Positions 52,261 to 60,738 of a DNA stretch of 64,000 nucleotides are shown one piece after another. The translations under genes were made by a program, and so were the position numbers. Numbering within the stretch: the stretch's first letter is position 1; every line of letters begins with the position of its first letter. The DNA comes from Anoxybacillus amylolyticus. Lineage in GTDB: Bacteria > Bacillota > Bacilli > Bacillales > Anoxybacillaceae. A model generated the notes under the pieces. That model saw only the letters and a program-made list of their open reading frames with translations, had not been told where the DNA came from and did no database searches. The DNA lies in contig NZ_CP015438.1 of the NCBI RefSeq assembly GCF_001634285.1, positions 1,128,001 to 1,192,000 on the forward strand. Reading direction: 5' to 3'.

Positions 52261-53124
52261 ATGATGAAACTAAAAACGTTATTCAAAAGTATGACCGCTG
52301 TCGCTTTATCTTCTGCATTGTTAATTGGTTCTGCTTTTACAGCAAATCACCAAGCAGATGCAGCACAAGTTTCAGGAAAAATTGTCATTGCTGGCTCTAC
52401 CGCGCTTTTGCCATTAACACAACAAGCAGCAAAAGAGTTCAAAAAAATGAACCCTAAAGTATCAATTGTTGTTTCTGGTTCTTCTTCTATTGCAGGTCCA
52501 CAATCCGTCTCTAAAGGTGTGGCAACAATTGGTGCTTGTGACTGGGATGCTACTCGTGCAATGGGTGGGTTCAAAGCATACAGTGGATTAAAAGCGTACA
52601 AAATTGCGAAAATTCCTTTCGCTGTTATTGTTAACAAAGAAAATCCTGTAAAAAATTTGTCGGTAAAACAAATTCAAGATATTTATGCTGGGAAAATTAC
52701 TAACTGGAAGCAAATTGGTGGAAAAGATGAAGAAATCGTTGTTGTTAATCGTGCTAAAGGTTCAGGTACTCGCGTGAATTTCGAAGCAAAAATCCTCAAC
52801 GGTGTAAGTATCAAAACATCTGGAGATAATTATAAAGAAGTACAAAAATCTGGTGAAATGGTAAATGCGGTAACATCTAATCCGAATGCTATTGGTTTTG
52901 TTGATTTAGCGTACGTAAAAGGCGGGATTAAAGCGGTCGATATTAACGGGGTAAAGGCTACAACAGCTAATGCTGCTAGCGGAAAATACATTTTCTATGG
53001 TTACGGCTATCTTTTAACAAAAGGAGACGCGGAAGGCGCAAGTAAAGCATTTATTGATTATATGCTAAGCAAAAAGTTTCAAAATGGTTCATTGAAAAAA
53101 TTAAAATTCATTCCAGTTCAATAA
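52261..53124 (+). CDS. pstS: Phosphate-binding protein PstS
   Basis: A 287-residue phosphate receptor. Binding loops: IAGSTALLPLTQQAAKEF, VSGSSSIAGPQSVSKGVATI and VVNRAKGSGTRVNF, with GACDWDA. The signal peptide ends ANHQADAAQ, an AxA-type site; there is no cysteine lipobox, unlike most Gram-positive PstS. How it stays at the cell is unclear. ATG 52261 follows AGGAGGAGT, 18 bases after the propeller gene. Confidence 0.92.
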   Translation: MMKLKTLFKSMTAVALSSALLIGSAFTANHQADAAQVSGKIVIAGSTALLPLTQQAAKEFKKMNPKVSIVVSGSSSIAGPQSVSKGVATIGACDWDATRAMGGFKAYSGLKAYKIAKIPFAVIVNKENPVKNLSVKQIQDIYAGKITNWKQIGGKDEEIVVVNRAKGSGTRVNFEAKILNGVSIKTSGDNYKEVQKSGEMVNAVTSNPNAIGFVDLAYVKGGIKAVDINGVKATTANAASGKYIFYGYGYLLTKGDAEGASKAFIDYMLSKKFQNGSLKKLKFIPVQ

Positions 53125-53137
53125 TATCATACACTTT

Positions 53138-53174
53138 CACCAGCCTCTTTAAGTCATGAGAGGCTGGTGTTTTT
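53138..53174 (+). terminator. Attenuator-like terminator between pstS and pstC
   Basis: Perfect 11-bp stem CACCAGCCTCT (53138-53148) with AGAGGCTGGTG (53159-53169) then TTTTTAG. Its place would keep pstS expression above pstC-pstA. Confidence 0.8.
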
Positions 53175-53186
53175 AGGGGGATATAC

Positions 53187-54119
53187 ATGATGGGAAAATT
53201 ATTAAATAGTTTGTCCTACCAGCAAAAACAACTAACAATAAACTCCATGACGTATTGGAAAAAGAAATATGCCAGCAATCATTTATTCCGGTATCTGTGT
53301 TTATTTAGTGCACTCTTTTTAGGAGTTACTTTATTGTGTATTGTTTTATTTATTAGTAAAACTGGCTTCCTTGTATTTAAAGAAGTTTCCTTTAAAGAAT
53401 TTTTTTTCTCCACTAAATGGAAACCGGAAGAAGGAAAGTACGGCGCTGCTATATTTATCGTTGGAACCTTATATTTAACTTTTGTAACATTAGCAATTGC
53501 AGCACCTGTCGCTTTATTTGTTGCTGTTTATATTGCGGAAATTGCTCCGAAACAGGTAAAAAATATAATGCGTTCCCTTTTGGATTTGCTCGTTGGAATC
53601 CCTTCTATTGTATATGGTTATTTAGGTGCTACCATTCTAATTCCTTTTATTCGTAAAGTGACAGGGGCTCCAGTTGGGGATGGGATTTTAGCGGCAGCTA
53701 TTGTATTAGCAATTATGATTTTACCGACCATTGCACGAATCGCTGATGATGCCATTTGCGCAATTCCAAAAGAATTACGCGAGGCAAGCTATGCTCTAGG
53801 AAGCACCACATTTCAGATGATTACAAAAGTTGTACTCCCTGCTGCTAAATCAGGAATTTTAACGGGTATAATTCTTGGAATGACTCGTGCAATTGGAGAA
53901 ACAATGGCAGTTGTTATGGTAATTGGAAACGTAGCACAATTTGGGCTTAACTTAATCACACCTACAAGTGTATTAACAAGCAATATTGTGATGCAAATTC
54001 TTAACGTTGATTTTGATTCCACTTGGAATTATGCGTTATATATGATGGCATTTCTCTTGTTACTCATTTCTATGGTATTTATTGTCATTATTCGTAAACT
54101 GCGTCCTAAAGGAGTATAG
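53187..54119 (+). CDS. pstC: Phosphate ABC transporter permease PstC
   Basis: A 310-residue permease with six membrane segments. PstC features: FFFSTKWKPEEGKYGAAIFI, SLLDLLVGIPSIVYGYLGAT, the EAA loop ELREASYALGSTTFQMITKV and TRAIGETMAVVMVIGN. ATG 53187 (or the next codon) follows AGGGGGATATAC. It is two bases before pstA. Confidence 0.92.
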   Translation: MMGKLLNSLSYQQKQLTINSMTYWKKKYASNHLFRYLCLFSALFLGVTLLCIVLFISKTGFLVFKEVSFKEFFFSTKWKPEEGKYGAAIFIVGTLYLTFVTLAIAAPVALFVAVYIAEIAPKQVKNIMRSLLDLLVGIPSIVYGYLGATILIPFIRKVTGAPVGDGILAAAIVLAIMILPTIARIADDAICAIPKELREASYALGSTTFQMITKVVLPAAKSGILTGIILGMTRAIGETMAVVMVIGNVAQFGLNLITPTSVLTSNIVMQILNVDFDSTWNYALYMMAFLLLLISMVFIVIIRKLRPKGV

Positions 54120-54121
54120 TC

Positions 54122-55030
54122 ATGATGAAATCTATTTTTCATACTCATAAAAAAAGTGTTTCAGGTGCGGTTCAAGTAGATAAAATCATGCTTTGGGTTG
54201 CTACGATAATCACATTGACTGTATTTATTCTTATTTTTTCATTGCTTTATGTCATTTTAAGTAAGGGGCTTCCGAAAATGACGCTGCACTTTCTTTTTGG
54301 ATTGCCGGAGGAAATTGATGCAGGCGGTGGAATAGGTCCTTTCTTATTTAATTCGTTTTATATATTAGCGTTATCGTTACTGATCTCTTTGCCAATCGGT
54401 ATCGGTGCAGGCATTTTTTTAGCAGAATATGCGCCAAACAATAAATTTACAGAATTTGTACGTGCTTCAGTGGAAAGTTTATCGTCTGTCCCATCTATTG
54501 TATTCGGACTATTTGGTTATGTAGTATTTGTTGAGCATTTTGAGATAGGATTTACGATTATTGGTGCTGCTAGTACGTTAGCATTATTAAACCTCCCGAT
54601 TTTAACTCGTATAACAGAGGAGGCGATAGCAGCTGTTCCTACAGAAGTTAGAGAAGCATCACTAGCTTTAGGAGCAACCAAGGCACAGACGATTCTCAAA
54701 GTAGTCCTTCCCGCAGCTATCGAAGGAATTTTAACTGGCATTAGCCTGGTAGCTTGTAGAGCATTTGGGGAATCGGCAATTATACTATTAGTAGGGGGAA
54801 CATCAACCTCCGGAGTGATGTGGGATGCTCATCCATTATCAGAAGGAGGAACATTGCCAGTTCATTTGTGGTATGTCCAATCAGAGGCACTAGTAGCTGA
54901 CGCTCAAGAAATTGCCCAAAAGGCATCGGCGCTTCTCGTTTTTATTGTCTTGTTCATTAGTTTTTCTGTGCGGTTTCCTTTATGGATAAAGCAGCAAATA
55001 ACTACCAGCAAAAAGCATAATGTACAATGA
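54122..55030 (+). CDS. pstA: Phosphate ABC transporter permease PstA
   Basis: A 302-residue permease with six membrane segments. PstA features: GGIGPFLFNSFYILALSLLI, SLSSVPSIVFGLFGYVVFVE, the EAA loop EVREASLALGATKAQTILKV and AFGESAIILLVGG. It starts two bases after pstC with AAAGGAG overlapping the stop. The expected pstB ATPase gene does not follow; instead there are a decayed A-type repeat, a terminator and an IS element. Confidence 0.92.
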   Translation: MMKSIFHTHKKSVSGAVQVDKIMLWVATIITLTVFILIFSLLYVILSKGLPKMTLHFLFGLPEEIDAGGGIGPFLFNSFYILALSLLISLPIGIGAGIFLAEYAPNNKFTEFVRASVESLSSVPSIVFGLFGYVVFVEHFEIGFTIIGAASTLALLNLPILTRITEEAIAAVPTEVREASLALGATKAQTILKVVLPAAIEGILTGISLVACRAFGESAIILLVGGTSTSGVMWDAHPLSEGGTLPVHLWYVQSEALVADAQEIAQKASALLVFIVLFISFSVRFPLWIKQQITTSKKHNVQ

Positions 55031-55109
55031 ACAGGAATGTAAATGTGACCATAGAAATAGATTAGGAAATAAGACAGCGGAAAAGGATAACTTATGACTG
55101 ATAAAAAAG

Positions 55110-55195
55110 CAGGATTGCTCTTTTTTCGACGATCGGAAACAAGGCAAAGACTTGCTTTCGTGTGGCAGAGAACCGAATAGTTGAAAACTTCATTT
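55110..55195 (-). repeat. Repeat family A, degenerate fragment
   Basis: On the minus strand CTATTCGGTTCTCTGCCACA, CGAAAGCAAG, TTTCCGATCGTCGAAAAAAG matches the right half of copy 2 (29307-29382) with several changes. Directly after pstA. Confidence 0.65.
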
Positions 55196-55198
55196 TAG

Positions 55199-55221
55199 GT
55201 GGGCTGTTGCCCACTTTTTTG
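55199..55221 (+). terminator. Terminator after pstA
   Basis: GTGGGC (55199-55204) with GCCCAC (55209-55214) and six T. Confidence 0.8.
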
Positions 55222-55338
55222 TAAGGTAAGAAAGCATTCCTGTTAGAAAGGTTTTGGGGGACTTGAAAGAAAAAAGCCCTCTTGGTATGATGCAGGGGTA
55301 CCAACAAACACCTATCATCCAACCAAGGAGGACTTACT

Positions 55339-56622
55339 ATGAATTGTACACAAAATCGCAAAATTGAACAAGTCACCGATCAAACATTAGTGATTGGAAT
55401 GGATATTGCCAAGCAAAAACATTACGCAGCGATCGTGGACGCACGAGGTCGGGTACTGAAAAAGTCGTTTCCGGTGTTCCAGTCGAGATTCGGATTTGAA
55501 CAGTTCTATGCGTTGATCCAAGAGGCGATGAGGGAGTTTGGCAAAACGGAAGTGATCGTCGGAATCGAACCGACCGGACATTACTGGTTGAACCTCGCCT
55601 ACTTCCTCGAGGAAAAAGGGATCCCGTTGGTGATGGTTAACCCGATGCACGTCAAACGGTCGAAAGAACTCGACGACAACTTGCCAACGAAGCATGATGC
55701 CAAAGACGCCCTAGTCATCGCAAGACTGGTCAAAGACGGACGTTTTAGCTATCCACGTATTCTCCATGAGGTGGAGGCGGAATTGCGGGCAGGAAGTACG
55801 TTTCGAGAGTCATTAATCAAGGAACGGAATGCCGTCCACAATCAAATGATTCGTTGGCTGGATCGGTACTTCCCTGAGTTTGTGCAGGTGTTTCCGTCGT
55901 TTGGCAAAATGGCATTGGTGGTGTTAGAAAAAACGCCATTTCCGATGGACATCGCAAGTCAGACGATAGAGGGGCTCATGGAGCGTTATCGGCAAAGCGA
56001 GGCGCTAAAATGCCCACAGAAACCGAAAGTGCAAAAGCTGTTAGAGATGGCTCGCCATTCGATTGGCATCACGGAAGGACAACAGATGGCCCGTATCGAA
56101 ATCGCCACGTTGGTCCGCCGATATCGCCAATTGGAACAAGAGATCGCAGCGTTGACGGAAGAGTTAACTGCCCTTGCACAAACGACGGTCGAATATGAAT
56201 GGCTCCAAACGATTCCGGGGCTAGGAGAGGCGACGATCATTGAACTGTTGTCGGAAATCGGGAGTTTTCATCAGTACCAAGATCCGCGGCAATTGATCAA
56301 ATTAGCGGGCTTGACGTTGAAAGAACACTCGTCTGGACAACACAAGGGGCAAAAACGAATCTCGAAGCGAGGACGAAGACGGCTACGCGCCCTTCTCTTT
56401 CGGGTGATGATACCACTCATCCGCCATAACAAGGCGTTCCGAACGTTGCACGAGTACTATACGACACGTCCCGTCAATCCGTTGCGTAAGAAGCAATCCA
56501 TTGTGGTGTTATGTGGCAAGCTATTGAAGATTCTATACGCGGTTTGTGTGAAACAACAAGCATTTGATGAGGAACGAATGATGCAAGATATCTTCTCCTC
56601 CACTCAAGCACAGGCAGCCTAG
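55339..56622 (+). CDS. IS110-family transposase
   Basis: A 427-residue DEDD recombinase. N-terminal RuvC-like domain: LVIGMDIAKQKHYAAIVDAR with the first Asp, VIVGIEPTGHYWLNLAYFLE with Glu, and KHDAKDALVIARLVKDG with the two Asp. A coiled middle (about 190-290) leads to the C-terminal transposase_20 part (QTIPGLGEATIIELLSEIGS, LIKLAGLTLKEHSSGQHKGQ, ISKRGRRRLRALLFRV) with its conserved serine region. Length and motifs look intact. ATG 55339 follows AAGGAGG. Confidence 0.95.
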   Translation: MNCTQNRKIEQVTDQTLVIGMDIAKQKHYAAIVDARGRVLKKSFPVFQSRFGFEQFYALIQEAMREFGKTEVIVGIEPTGHYWLNLAYFLEEKGIPLVMVNPMHVKRSKELDDNLPTKHDAKDALVIARLVKDGRFSYPRILHEVEAELRAGSTFRESLIKERNAVHNQMIRWLDRYFPEFVQVFPSFGKMALVVLEKTPFPMDIASQTIEGLMERYRQSEALKCPQKPKVQKLLEMARHSIGITEGQQMARIEIATLVRRYRQLEQEIAALTEELTALAQTTVEYEWLQTIPGLGEATIIELLSEIGSFHQYQDPRQLIKLAGLTLKEHSSGQHKGQKRISKRGRRRLRALLFRVMIPLIRHNKAFRTLHEYYTTRPVNPLRKKQSIVVLCGKLLKILYAVCVKQQAFDEERMMQDIFSSTQAQAA

Positions 56623-56639
56623 AGCCGCCTCCTTTGACA

Positions 56640-56860
56640 AGAAAAACTGTCTAAACAACCAGATGACACGGAGAAGCTGGCACGATTTTATACATTCGAC
56701 CTCGAGTCCCTAAGAAAGCTTAGCCGGCCTCTGCCTGGTGAAGAGACCGAACGAAGGAATGTAGGCACAAGGATGCCCAGAGACATGGGAGGGTTCGTCC
56801 TCATCAGCTATGCAGAGATCCAAGGTGCATCACATACACATCCATCCACTGCAGAAAAAA
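56640..56860 (+). ncRNA. Candidate bridge RNA of the IS110 element
   Basis: IS110/IS1111 elements encode a bridge RNA in a non-coding end that pairs with target and donor DNA. The 220 bases after the transposase have no ORF, are more GC-rich than nearby gaps and contain several short complementary pairs (for example ACTGC/GCAGT near the right end). This is inferred from position; the loops were not resolved. Confidence 0.3.
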
Positions 56861-57085
56861 ATACCCAGCAGTGACCGCGAAGCGCACCATGGATTGTTAG
56901 ATATCAACAAAAATGAAAAAGTATGTAATGAGTTTTGTCGAAAAATATTTTTTTGGCACCCCTAAGATGCCAAGAAACCTTGATATATCAACATTTCTAG
57001 AGGGAGTATAAAATTTTGCGACCAAGCGAAAAGCCCGTGTGCGTCCATATGATTCTTTGTTTTTTAGGGGAATATTGGGTAATCA

Positions 57086-57291
57086 ACACTCGTGTTTTGC
57101 GATTGGATAGAGAGCTTTCTAGCTCCAAGCGCCATCGGTGTGATGCGCTCCGCCCCTTCTTGCGGCGGCGACACACTGAGTTCGCTTCTTTGACATATCC
57201 CACGCAAGCCCAAGCTTTGCTTGGGCGGATCCTCTTCGATGGGGCTTGTGCGCTCTTCACGGATAGGCGGGAGCTTTGCGTTTTTCTTACT
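57086..57291 (+). repeat. Repeat family B, copy 2
   Basis: About 200 bp. Outer pairing AGCTCC and CGCC (57119-57133) with GGCG and GGAGCT (57266-57276), internal hairpin GCCCAAGC/GCTTGGGC. Shares TTTTGCGATTGG, AGAGAGCT, TCTAGCTCCAAGCGCCA, GGGGCTTGTGCGCT and TTTGCGTTTTTCTTA with the copy at 37571. It lies upstream of the LacI-type regulator. Confidence 0.75.
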
Positions 57292-57361
57292 GATTAACTT
57301 AAAAAATGCTTTTTTTTGTGTATCTCTATGCACTGATTTGAAATTTGTCACAATTTTTTTG

Positions 57362-57421
57362 TTGCAATCGGTTTCAACTTGTTTTAAAATCCAAATCAAA
57401 GAGTTATCCGAAACGTTTTGG
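57362..57421 (+). promoter_or_regulatory. Promoter and operator of the LacI-type regulator
   Basis: TTGCAA (57362-57367), 17-base spacer, TAAAAT (57385-57390). Operator CCGAAACGTTTTGG (57408-57421) overlaps the ribosome site, so autoregulation is likely. Confidence 0.7.
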
Positions 57422-57432
57422 AGGAAAGAGAA

Positions 57433-58449
57433 GTGACAACGATTAAAGATATCGCCAAAGCAGCTGGTGTTTCCATTACGACTGTTTCTCGAGCGTTAAA
57501 CGGTTACTCGGACGTAAACGAAAAGACAAGGCAAAAAATTATTGAGATTGCCAAACAGTTAAATTATAGTCCGAATACGTTAGCACGTAGTCTTGTAATG
57601 AATAAATCGAAAACGATCGGCTTACTTGTTTCAGGGTTGACAAGAGAAAGTACGAAAGATAACTTTACGTTTGAAGTGCTTGCTGGCGTGAATCAATATG
57701 TCAGTGAAGTAGATTACGATATGGTACTATTTAGTACCACTTCAACGAAACAGCGAGAAAAGACGTACACACAGCTTTGCCGTGAACGGCGTGTAGATGG
57801 CGCTATTTTACAAGGAATTCGCGTCGATGACCCTTATTTGCAGGAAGTAGTGGAAAGCGATATTCCGTGCGTATTGATCGATATTCCAATTGAATCAGAA
57901 ACGGTCGGATATGTGACAACAGATAATGTATTGGGGGCAAAAAAAGCAGTACAACATCTCATTTCGCTCGGTCACCGACAGATTGCAATGATGAACGGCT
58001 ACGAGTTTGCATTCGTCAGTGAACAACGTTTGAAAGGGTTTAAAGAAGGATTATTGGAAGCAGGCTTGCCTGTTCCTGAACATTTGATAGCTAATGGTGC
58101 GTTTAAAGAAGAGCGGGCTGAGGAAGAAGCACTGAGGTTATTAACGAAACACCCAGAAATTACGGCGTTTTTTTGTGCAAGCGACTTAATGGCGCTTGGA
58201 GTAATGAAGGCAGCAAAAGCGTTAGGGAAACGAATTCCAGAAGAACTAGCGATCATCGGTTATGATGACATTATTTTAGCATCGTACACTAATCCACCTT
58301 TATCCACAATTGCTCAAAATAAGTTCGCAATGGGATACGAAGCGGCTAAACTATTGATTGACATGTTGGAAGGAAAGGAACGGTCGCGTGTGCGAGTGCT
58401 TGAAACAGAGTTGCAAATACGTGAATCCACCGTGAAAAACTACACATAG
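57433..58449 (+). CDS. LacI family transcriptional regulator
   Basis: A 338-residue regulator. HTH and hinge: TTIKDIAKAAGVSITTVSRA, LNGYSDVNEKTRQKIIEIAK, NYSPNTLARSLV. The sugar-binding domain follows from about residue 60 (KTIGLLVSGL, HRQIAMMNGY, DLMALGVMKAAKALGKRIPE, IIGYDDIILASYTNPPLSTI). GTG start at 57433, nine bases after GGAGG; the frame upstream lacks a better start. It probably represses the following debranching enzyme and transporter genes until an oligosaccharide is present. Confidence 0.9.
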   Translation: MTTIKDIAKAAGVSITTVSRALNGYSDVNEKTRQKIIEIAKQLNYSPNTLARSLVMNKSKTIGLLVSGLTRESTKDNFTFEVLAGVNQYVSEVDYDMVLFSTTSTKQREKTYTQLCRERRVDGAILQGIRVDDPYLQEVVESDIPCVLIDIPIESETVGYVTTDNVLGAKKAVQHLISLGHRQIAMMNGYEFAFVSEQRLKGFKEGLLEAGLPVPEHLIANGAFKEERAEEEALRLLTKHPEITAFFCASDLMALGVMKAAKALGKRIPEELAIIGYDDIILASYTNPPLSTIAQNKFAMGYEAAKLLIDMLEGKERSRVRVLETELQIRESTVKNYT

Positions 58450-58471
58450 TAGTTTTTCTACCTTCGGGATT

Positions 58472-58554
58472 CAAAACGTTTTGGAACGATTTATTTTTTA
58501 TACAAAATCCGAAACGTTTTGGTTTTTATATCAATGGCATCCGAGACGTTTTGG
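58472..58554 (+). promoter_or_regulatory. Three LacI-type operators before the debranching gene
   Basis: CAAAACGTTTTG (58472-58483), CCGAAACGTTTTGG (58509-58522) and CCGAGACGTTTTGG (58541-58554). All share the palindromic core of the site ahead of the regulator gene; the centres are 38 and 32 bases apart. Confidence 0.8.
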
Positions 58555-58576
58555 GATATACAGGAGGCATCTTTGA

Positions 58577-60673
58577 ATGGAGTACCGAGTTATTAAAGAG
58601 AACGATTTATTTTTGCTGACAGATGAGAAAGGGGATATTCCAGAAAACCATCCGTATGGACTAGGATTATATACAAAAGATACTCGTTTTTTAAGTAAGT
58701 TACATTTGCGTATTAATGGACAAGAGCCTGTTCTATTATCTTCCGATGCGGGGGAAAATTATGTTGCAACGATTTTATTGACAAACCCTCACATGGAAAA
58801 AGACGGGGAAATTTTATTGTGGCGGGAATCGGTTGAAATCGAAAGAAAGCGTTTTATATACGAAGGTGTGCTTTATGAAAGAATTAACTTGAAAAATTAC
58901 TATCCAAAGCCGATACAATTTGAACTAAGTGTACAAGTCGATGTTGATTTTGCGGATATGTTTATTGTTCGTGGCTTTCAAACGGGGAAAATTGGCAAGC
59001 GTACTGGCCAAACTGTTGGAAGCCGTTCACTCACTTTTCATTATGAAGGATCTGATCAACAGAAGCGCGCAACAATGATCACGTGGGATCGAAAAGAGAA
59101 AGCAGTGGAGGAACATGGGGAAATTATTTTTGATTTTACGTTGAACCATGCGGAAGAACAGGCTGTGACATTGATTATTGAGCCGAAAATTGGTGAAGAA
59201 AATCCGAGAAATATTGTTTCTCCGACAGAAGCGCTTTCTCGCTTAAAATCATCTTATCGTCAATGGGAGAACGACATTACGAAAGTGATAACGGATTACG
59301 AGCCACTTGTCCGCTTAGTCAGCCGTGGAATTGGCGATTTGCGAGTATTGCTAACAGATTTAGGGTATGGTCCATTTCCTGTTGCAGGATTACCATGGTT
59401 TGGGGTGCCATTTGGCCGAGATAGTTTAATTGCGGCATTGCAAATGCTTCCTTTTCAACCGGAAATCGCAAAAGGGACACTCCTTACAATGGCGAAATAT
59501 CAAGGAACAAAACTTGATCCTTGGCGAGACGAACAGCCTGGAAAAGTGATGCACGAAATACGTTTTGGTGAATTAGCAACTACAAATCAAATCCCATTTA
59601 CGCCATATTACGGGACGATTGATGCCACCCCGTTGTTTCTTGTCCTGTTGACAGAGTATGTGAAATGGACAGGTGATTTCGAGCTTGTTCGCCAACTAAA
59701 AAACAATATTGATGATGCACTCATGTGGATTGATCAATACGGGGATCGCGATGGCGATTTATTTGTTGAATATCACCAAGAATCAGCGAAGGGGATTGCT
59801 AATCAAGGATGGAAAGATTCTGGTGATTCCATCGTTCACCGTAACGGTGAATATGCTGAGTCTCCGATTGCCCTTGTGGAAGTGCAAGGCTATGTGTATC
59901 AAGCAAAAATGGGATTGGCGGATATTTTTGAACAGCTCAATGAGCATGATCAAGCGGAAAAGCTTCGCCAGCAGGCGGAAGAGTTAAGAGTGAAATTTGA
60001 GAAACAGTTTTGGATGGAGGATGTGCAATTTTATGCGATTGCATTAGATGGAAACAAACAGCAAGTGGGGACGATTACGTCTAACCCAGGGCATGTGCTG
60101 TTTGCCGAAATGCTTGATTCAGAACGAGTGGAGAAGACGATTCGTACGCTGTTGTCCCCAAAAATGTTTTCTGGTTACGGGATTCGTACAATGGGAGAAG
60201 GGGAAGCAGGATACAATCCAATGAGTTACCATGACGGTAGCGTCTGGCCGCACGATAATAGCATTATTTTGCTTGGATTGAGCAAATTAGGAAAACAGGA
60301 AGAAGCCAACATAGTCATGGAGGGTCTTATTGAAGCAGCTTCTCATTTTGAATACGACCGTCTGCCAGAATTATTTTGCGGATACAGCAAACAATTCGGC
60401 AAGCCTGTGAAATATCCAGTTGCTTGCTCTCCTCAAGCGTGGGCGGCAGGGACTCCTCTTGTTTTTGTTCAATCGTTACTTGGGTTGTTCCCTAATAGCC
60501 TAAAAAAGGAAATTCGTTTGTCGCCAACATTGCTTGAGCCGATGAATGTCTTAAAAGTAGAAAATATCATGATTGGAAATGGCCGATTATCGGTTACCAT
60601 TACACGTCAAAATGGCAACATCCATGTGCATATTGATCAAAACACAACTGGTTATGAGGTAAAACTTGTTTAA
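58577..60673 (+). CDS. Amylo-alpha-1,6-glucosidase / glycogen-debranching family protein
   Basis: A 698-residue cytoplasmic protein. Residues about 5-205 match the glycogen-debranching N-terminal beta domain (FLLTDEKGDIPENHPYGLGL, YTKDTRFLSKLHLRINGQEP). Residues about 260-680 are the (alpha/alpha)6 catalytic domain: AGLPWFGVPFGRDSLIAALQ, GTIDATPLFLVLL, GWKDSGDSIVHRNGE and YHDGSVWPHDNSIILLGLSK. It would hydrolyse alpha-1,6 or related glucosidic bonds in imported oligosaccharides. ATG 58577 follows CAGGAGG. First gene of the LacI-regulated operon. Confidence 0.88.
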   Translation: MEYRVIKENDLFLLTDEKGDIPENHPYGLGLYTKDTRFLSKLHLRINGQEPVLLSSDAGENYVATILLTNPHMEKDGEILLWRESVEIERKRFIYEGVLYERINLKNYYPKPIQFELSVQVDVDFADMFIVRGFQTGKIGKRTGQTVGSRSLTFHYEGSDQQKRATMITWDRKEKAVEEHGEIIFDFTLNHAEEQAVTLIIEPKIGEENPRNIVSPTEALSRLKSSYRQWENDITKVITDYEPLVRLVSRGIGDLRVLLTDLGYGPFPVAGLPWFGVPFGRDSLIAALQMLPFQPEIAKGTLLTMAKYQGTKLDPWRDEQPGKVMHEIRFGELATTNQIPFTPYYGTIDATPLFLVLLTEYVKWTGDFELVRQLKNNIDDALMWIDQYGDRDGDLFVEYHQESAKGIANQGWKDSGDSIVHRNGEYAESPIALVEVQGYVYQAKMGLADIFEQLNEHDQAEKLRQQAEELRVKFEKQFWMEDVQFYAIALDGNKQQVGTITSNPGHVLFAEMLDSERVEKTIRTLLSPKMFSGYGIRTMGEGEAGYNPMSYHDGSVWPHDNSIILLGLSKLGKQEEANIVMEGLIEAASHFEYDRLPELFCGYSKQFGKPVKYPVACSPQAWAAGTPLVFVQSLLGLFPNSLKKEIRLSPTLLEPMNVLKVENIMIGNGRLSVTITRQNGNIHVHIDQNTTGYEVKLV

Positions 60674-60738
60674 TAACAAGGAAGATTTTCTCTTCCTTGT
60701 TATATATAAATTATTCCATATAAAGGGGAGATAGCAAA

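Larger units (their letters stand above)
55291..56870 (+). mobile_element. IS110-family insertion sequence (limits tentative)
   Basis: A single intact transposase gene with a short left non-coding part and a long right one (about 250 bases). TGCAGGGGTA (55291-55300) and TACCCAGCA (56862-56870) could be subterminal inverted repeats, as in the IS1111 subgroup, but the match is imperfect. No target duplication is expected in this family. True ends need comparison with other copies. Confidence 0.6.
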
